Below, piece after piece: positions 59,547 through 64,000 of a stretch of 64,000 nucleotides of DNA. Origin of the DNA: Rhytidiadelphus loreus (taxonomy: Eukaryota; Streptophyta; Bryopsida; Hypnales; Hylocomiaceae). The notes below the pieces were generated by a model. It had not been told where the DNA came from. It made no database searches and was given only the letters and a program-made list of their open reading frames with translations. Position numbers and translations under genes: made by a program. The stretch is from NCBI GenBank assembly GCA_947034895.1, contig OX344765.1, positions 16,931,001 to 16,995,000 of the forward strand, written 5' to 3'. The number at the start of each line of letters is the position of its first letter. Within the stretch, counting starts at the first letter, position 1.

Positions 59547-62047
59547 ATGGCAACTGGAGGTAGCAGTGATGGGTCCCTTCCGGTTTTTTCCACTGTACGC
59601 ACTCCTGGTGCAATTAGGAAGGTTGCCAAAGACAAGACTAGAAAAAGGAGGGGTAACATTCACAAGAAGCGATGGCATGTGTTGAACAATGATAACCACC
59701 TAGCTTTCAAAGGGTGGAACGAGGAGCCAGAGCCATGGAGTATGCAAGTGTGCGAAGACTACATTGAATGGTGTCACATCGGGAAGTTCTTTCCAGCATG
59801 GCGCCATCATCACAACCGACACAATAACAAGGCAAATTTGAAGTATTGTGAAAATCCAGCTTTCATACGAAGGTGTTTAGAATTGTGGCAGGTCCTCTAC
59901 AAAACCCCTTTTGTAGATAGGAATGAGGCCCCTTTGTTCATTGCTAGAGGTGCCTATGCTGAGGTCGCCTTGAACAAACAGGTTGACTGGACCACGATAA
60001 AAGAAAGTACCTACGTGGAGCGTCCAGAAGTTGGAATAATTCCAAGAGGGGTTCTGAAATTTCCAGAGGGTGGACTTGGGCCTTTTCGAAGTGATCCACA
60101 AAACAAAGAAACTCAAGAGGTGGACACGGAAGAATTAGAAGAGGATAATGATTCAGATGGCACACAGATTCCTAAGCTTGTACGAGTGAAGGAGCAGATT
60201 ATCACCCCCGTCCAAGTTCCAGTTCCAGATCCAGATCCAAATGTTCAAGCCGCTTCATCATCGTGGGGAAAGAAGATGAAACATCCTACCAAGGTGCGAC
60301 GGTCCACCACGAAAATTAGATTGGCATCAGCCTCAACCACAATTGCGACTCCAATCTTGCCACCACAAGACGCCAGCAACGTCTTCGACTTTGCTTTAAG
60401 TGACGACTCGCCCGTATGTGCCACAAGTCACATTCCCATTCCATAGTCTGAATCTGATGTTGTTCACAATGCGATGACGTTGGCGAAGGCTCTCGACCTC
60501 TTGAAGACCAAGGATGCCCAAATTGCAACCTTAGAAGGTGATGTGAAGAAATGGCGGTCTACATGTGAACAAAAAAATACTCTCATTTCTCAACAATCCA
60601 AAGAATTACAAGGCCTCCGAGAAAAAGAGCGTCAGACTTTCACATTGTCGGACATGGACGAAACCTTTGTTGAGCAGGATCCACATCACTTGGACAAGCT
60701 TGTTGGGGACCTCACCAGCGATGTCATTCACCTTTCTCCCCCTACCAAGCGTACGAAGCGTTCTTCAATTCTTCCAATGGCACCACTTCCGTTCGTCTCA
60801 AGAGATTCTAGCAATCCGCACGTTGATGGTTTGCAAGGGACTCAGGATTCACTTTCGTTTCCTGCCATTCCACATCTACAATCATCAAAGGAACTTGATT
60901 TGGTTGAGGAAAATAGAATATTTCGAGAGAAGTTGGCAGTGTTGGCATCGACATACTATCATTGGAAGGTCGCGTGCATTCTCTCCATGAATCGATCTCA
61001 ACAAGTTGCGAAAGAGCTAGACAAAGTTTCGAAGAACTTTGTAGCAAATGCCCCTAAACGAGAGAATGGATTGACATCATGGGCATTGATGGAGGACATG
61101 TTTCCGGATAACATGTCCATGCTTGACGTGGCGGAAAAAAATGTCATAGATTGGGCACAAAATGGTTGGGACCATGGAAATCAGATGTCTAGTCACTTCA
61201 ACGAAAAAGACCAAAGTCTATTGTGGCCAAAGCCAACTCATTTTGTCTTGGATCATACCAAATGCCCCATATGTCTAGAACAATTTGGGCCAGAAGGAGG
61301 ATGGGCACTTGGATCATGTACACATGTGTACCATCCTCAGTGTCTCATCACTCAATGTCTGATTAGACGACGATGTGTGATTTGTGCAGCACCATTCCAT
61401 GATCGCTTGTATACCATGTTCAACTTGATGACTTACATGCCACCTTCTTGGGAACACAATAGAGACACGACGGCAGAGACACGATTTTGGGGACGAGACT
61501 TGCTTTGGAGTTGGCGAGAAGGCCTACATGATCAAGAAATGGGAGCTGCTGCCTCACAATTGAATTGGGAAACGGACCCGCGTGAAATTCTAAGAGTGGC
61601 ATTCAACCTTATGGGAAAAGGAGCTCACAATGCAGGGAACAGGGTTGTTTTTTTCAATGCCTTGGTGGATATTTTGATAAGACATCCCAAACCTTCAAGT
61701 GGGGTGCTCATCCGGAAGGACACCGTTGGAATTTTGAAGGTGAACAAGGGGCTAATCGTGATGAAAATGCCACTCCAGAAGACTTGAATAGTATGGCTTA
61801 CCTCGACTCAACATACGGGCCTTATTACCAAAGCCAAGCACTCGATTATCTATTGGAGTTACACTCTCCGCAAACTAAAAGGACACTTGAAGCTCTCAAG
61901 AACTCCAATGTCTTGGAATCTATTTTAGAAGCAGATGGACCTGCTTCAAGGACTCGTGCTAAGAAGAAACTCGTTGTTGGAGAGTCCAATGATTACGAAC
62001 AAGGTGCAACGAGTGGTTCTCAAAACAATCCAATGGACTTGAACTAA
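59547..62047 (+). pseudogene. RING-H2 finger protein gene, one TAG and one frameshift
   Basis: ATG 59547 (MATGGSSDGSLPVFS) opens one frame to 61693, interrupted only by TAG 60444-60446 (IPIP*SESDVV, Gln expected). At about 61680-61693 the frame must change to reach FKWGAHPEGHRWNFEGEQG and the C-terminus (stop TAA 62045-62047); reading straight on gives a TGA at 61785. The total is about 833 codons. A Lys/Arg-rich N-terminus (KDKTRKRRGNIHKKRW) precedes a Trp-rich domain (KGWNEEPEPWSMQVCEDYIEW), a heptad stretch and, at 61263-61385, CPICLEQF ... CTHVYHPQC ... CVIC, a C-C-C-H-H-C-C-C RING-H2 finger as in E3 ubiquitin ligases. It lies divergent from a transposase, so it is probably transposon cargo. 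Whether it still makes protein is unknown. Confidence 0.65.
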
Positions 62048-63727
62048 ACATTTCTATGAGATACTTACTTCAACGGTGGTTCTAGTTAATCGTAGTAGTA
62101 TACAAGATGTAAGGCCCATAGTATAAGGGCCGTAGCATATCCATACTCGCACACTGTAGTACTCTAGCAAGAATTAGAGTTAAGATGTTGGCTTCTAAAA
62201 CTATACCGCCTTGGCTGTGTATTGTACTACTGTGCTTATCGACAACAACCTTCTATTGCTTTGGTTTTGAAGGTTTAGGCATACTTATACATTTGTAGCC
62301 TAAAATGTAATTGGTGAAATGCAAATACATTTGTTGTAATGCCTCGCACAATGATTCCATACACGGTCCCCACAAAATTGCAATCTTCAAATCTTTTAAT
62401 GAATTTTTTCCTTTTGGATTTTTTTCTCATACAACATGTTTTTGTTTACATGGAAAAATTTGATTCATTCCATTCAGATTTTTTATGATAAAGTTATGGA
62501 CCATTTTGTTTGGCGGGCAACTTGAGTCTACAGCTTCTTCTTTTAAAAGTTGCTTGTAGGATTTGTTTCTACAGGCAATTTCTACAATCTAAAAAAAAAT
62601 TAGGTCCGGTCACATAGTTAACTTCACTTGATAGCACACTCTCACCATTTTCATTTCATTTTAGAGATATTCATTATTTAAATTTTACAACTAGATCTTA
62701 CCTACTTCTACTCAACAATTTCTTAAAGTATCCAAAATTGTTTTTGAAAATTGTTTTTTTCCCACACATAACCATAGGATCTTACACCTTACTAGTATGA
62801 GAATGTGTGGAAAAAATTTCAGAATTTTTCATCTTACAGATTGCAACTTTGCAAGATATCCGCATTTAGAGTGAAAAAAACAATTTTTTCAGCACATTGC
62901 TGGACTACATTATTTGACTTTTAACATTTTTCACTTTAATTTCTTGCACTACAGAGTTTTGAGCTTTAAACAAATATAGTGGAGAATTGAGTTGAGAGTC
63001 TAAATAAAAAAAAGGTTTTCAAAAAAACTTAATTTTCATTCTTAAAAAACTTGTAGAATAGAAGTACATATGAGATTGAATGAAAATCTATTTTCTTTCT
63101 AAGATAGAATTAAAATGCACTAATCCCCACAGTCAAATTGTTGTTGCAAGCAAACTAAACCATGTGAAACTTCTTTTCTTGAACAATTGCCAAAATTGCG
63201 TTCCTAAATTAATCTTACAAGATATTTTTCCCACCAGAAGCTCTAATTGCCCAATAAACAAGATTGTCCATAACTTTCTCATAAAAAATCCAAATGAAAT
63301 GAAAAAAAGCTTTCCGGATAGACAAAATTATAATCTATGAGGGAAAAAAACTTAGAAAAATAAATTCAAATGCTTGTCACATTTTTTTGCTGCCCATTCT
63401 CCCCTGCTTTGGAGTTTGGACTATATGGGCATAACTTTTGTTCCCGGGCACCGATTGGAAAAAAAGTTATATTACCACAAAGGTAATCGTTTTTTCTATC
63501 TTCAAATAAAGTTTCAAAAATTCAGTCCAAAATTTCAGCCCGTAGGTACCATCTCTGACATCCATTCTTGCAAAGACACCAAATTCATAGCCCTCGTATT
63601 CAAAATATAATAAAAACATATGTACATTTCAAAAACAAAGGTGTGAATTTCTTTATTCCACAAAACCTTTGGAAAATCAAAAATTGGAAGGCCAAAATGT
63701 TTTTTTCTACCACACTAGATCCAACCA
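62048..63727. other. AT-rich intergenic DNA with a third copy of the dispersed repeat
   Basis: About 62750-62900 resembles 1-130 and 45330-45460 ('gtgtggaaaaaatttcag' is shared). The short frames at 63080-63340 and 63374-63610 are not supported as genes. Confidence 0.4.
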
Positions 63728-64000
63728 CTAAGCACTTTTTTCACTATTCACAAAGTCACTTTCTTTGGGCTCCGGTCCCATTCTTTGAAGTTCCGCACGG
63801 GTGGCACCTATGGCTTCATAGGTCCACTTGCGCCATTCCTTAAAATAAAGGATGTGGCGCTCCAAGTCCAATATGCCCTCGTGCAACAACTCTTGTTTTT
63901 TCTCCAGTAGCTTCACCAAATAAAAAAGCGTTGCTCTTTCTTCTATATTGCTACCATAATCCGGAGCTAAAGCCAAGATGCCCTCTTTTTTGGCTTCTTT
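63728..64000 (-). CDS. C-terminal part of an unknown protein, cut by the window edge
   Basis: The minus-strand frame is open from the window end to a stop at 63728, at least 90 codons (KEAKKEGILALAPDYGSN ... LEKKQELLHEGILDLERHI ... WTYEAIGATRAELQRMG). It is charged and predicted helical, probably a coiled coil. The gene continues beyond the window. Family not recognised; mobile-element origin is possible given the setting. Confidence 0.45.
   Translation of the reverse strand, partial: KEAKKEGILALAPDYGSNIEERATLFYLVKLLEKKQELLHEGILDLERHILYFKEWRKWTYEAIGATRAELQRMGPEPKESDFVNSEKSA

Overview
The window looks like nuclear DNA of a land plant that still makes swimming sperm, meaning a bryophyte, lycophyte or fern, or less likely a charophyte alga. 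The main evidence is a 13-exon gene at 33803-41128 whose product matches the centriolar/ciliary protein CEP131 (AZI1), which flowering plants would not be expected to need. Short GT-AG introns, TATA-box promoters, PPR remnants, a CLE-like peptide precursor and an SCS-type EF-hand gene all agree with a plant. The species cannot be named from the sequence alone.

Layout. 1-3135 is AT-rich repeat DNA with a TTAA-flanked element and a decayed coiled-coil reading frame. 3145-8060 is a tandem array of about 105-bp units, split by a 3.67-kb hAT-like element (4126-7791, 8-bp target duplication). That element carries a frameshifted gene and fragments of a PPR gene. 9241-15431 is a long solo-LTR-like element on the minus strand with a further insertion in it. 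15432-18480 holds no gene I can support. 18500-24662 is a gene island: a five-exon SCS-like EF-hand gene (19509-22829) and a secreted-peptide precursor with two copies of a CLE-like motif (24159-24662). 24663-33373 is mostly AT-rich intergenic DNA with small mobile elements. 33374-41128 holds a 40-codon ORF with a PAM2-like motif, then the CEP131 gene. 41719-42692 is the 3' end of a ribose-5-phosphate isomerase pseudogene on the other strand.

42769-46997 is a 4.2-kb PIF/Harbinger-like element with inverted arms of about 730 bp and a TAA target duplication. From 48.1 to 62.0 kb lies a block of transposon-type genes: a SWIM zinc-finger fragment (minus), a 633-codon frame broken only by TAG codons (plus), a MULE-like transposase pseudogene (minus) and a RING-H2 protein gene (plus). 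A 4209-bp solo LTR (54162-58370) sits in the transposase gene with a perfect CCAAC duplication, and its removal restores the transposase frame exactly.

The host genes are unrelated in function: calcium signalling, peptide signalling and basal-body/sperm-flagellum assembly. The rest records successive waves of mobile elements. In-frame stops in the decayed genes are mostly TAG where Gln (CAG) or Trp (TGG) would be expected, which fits cytosine deamination at methylated sites.
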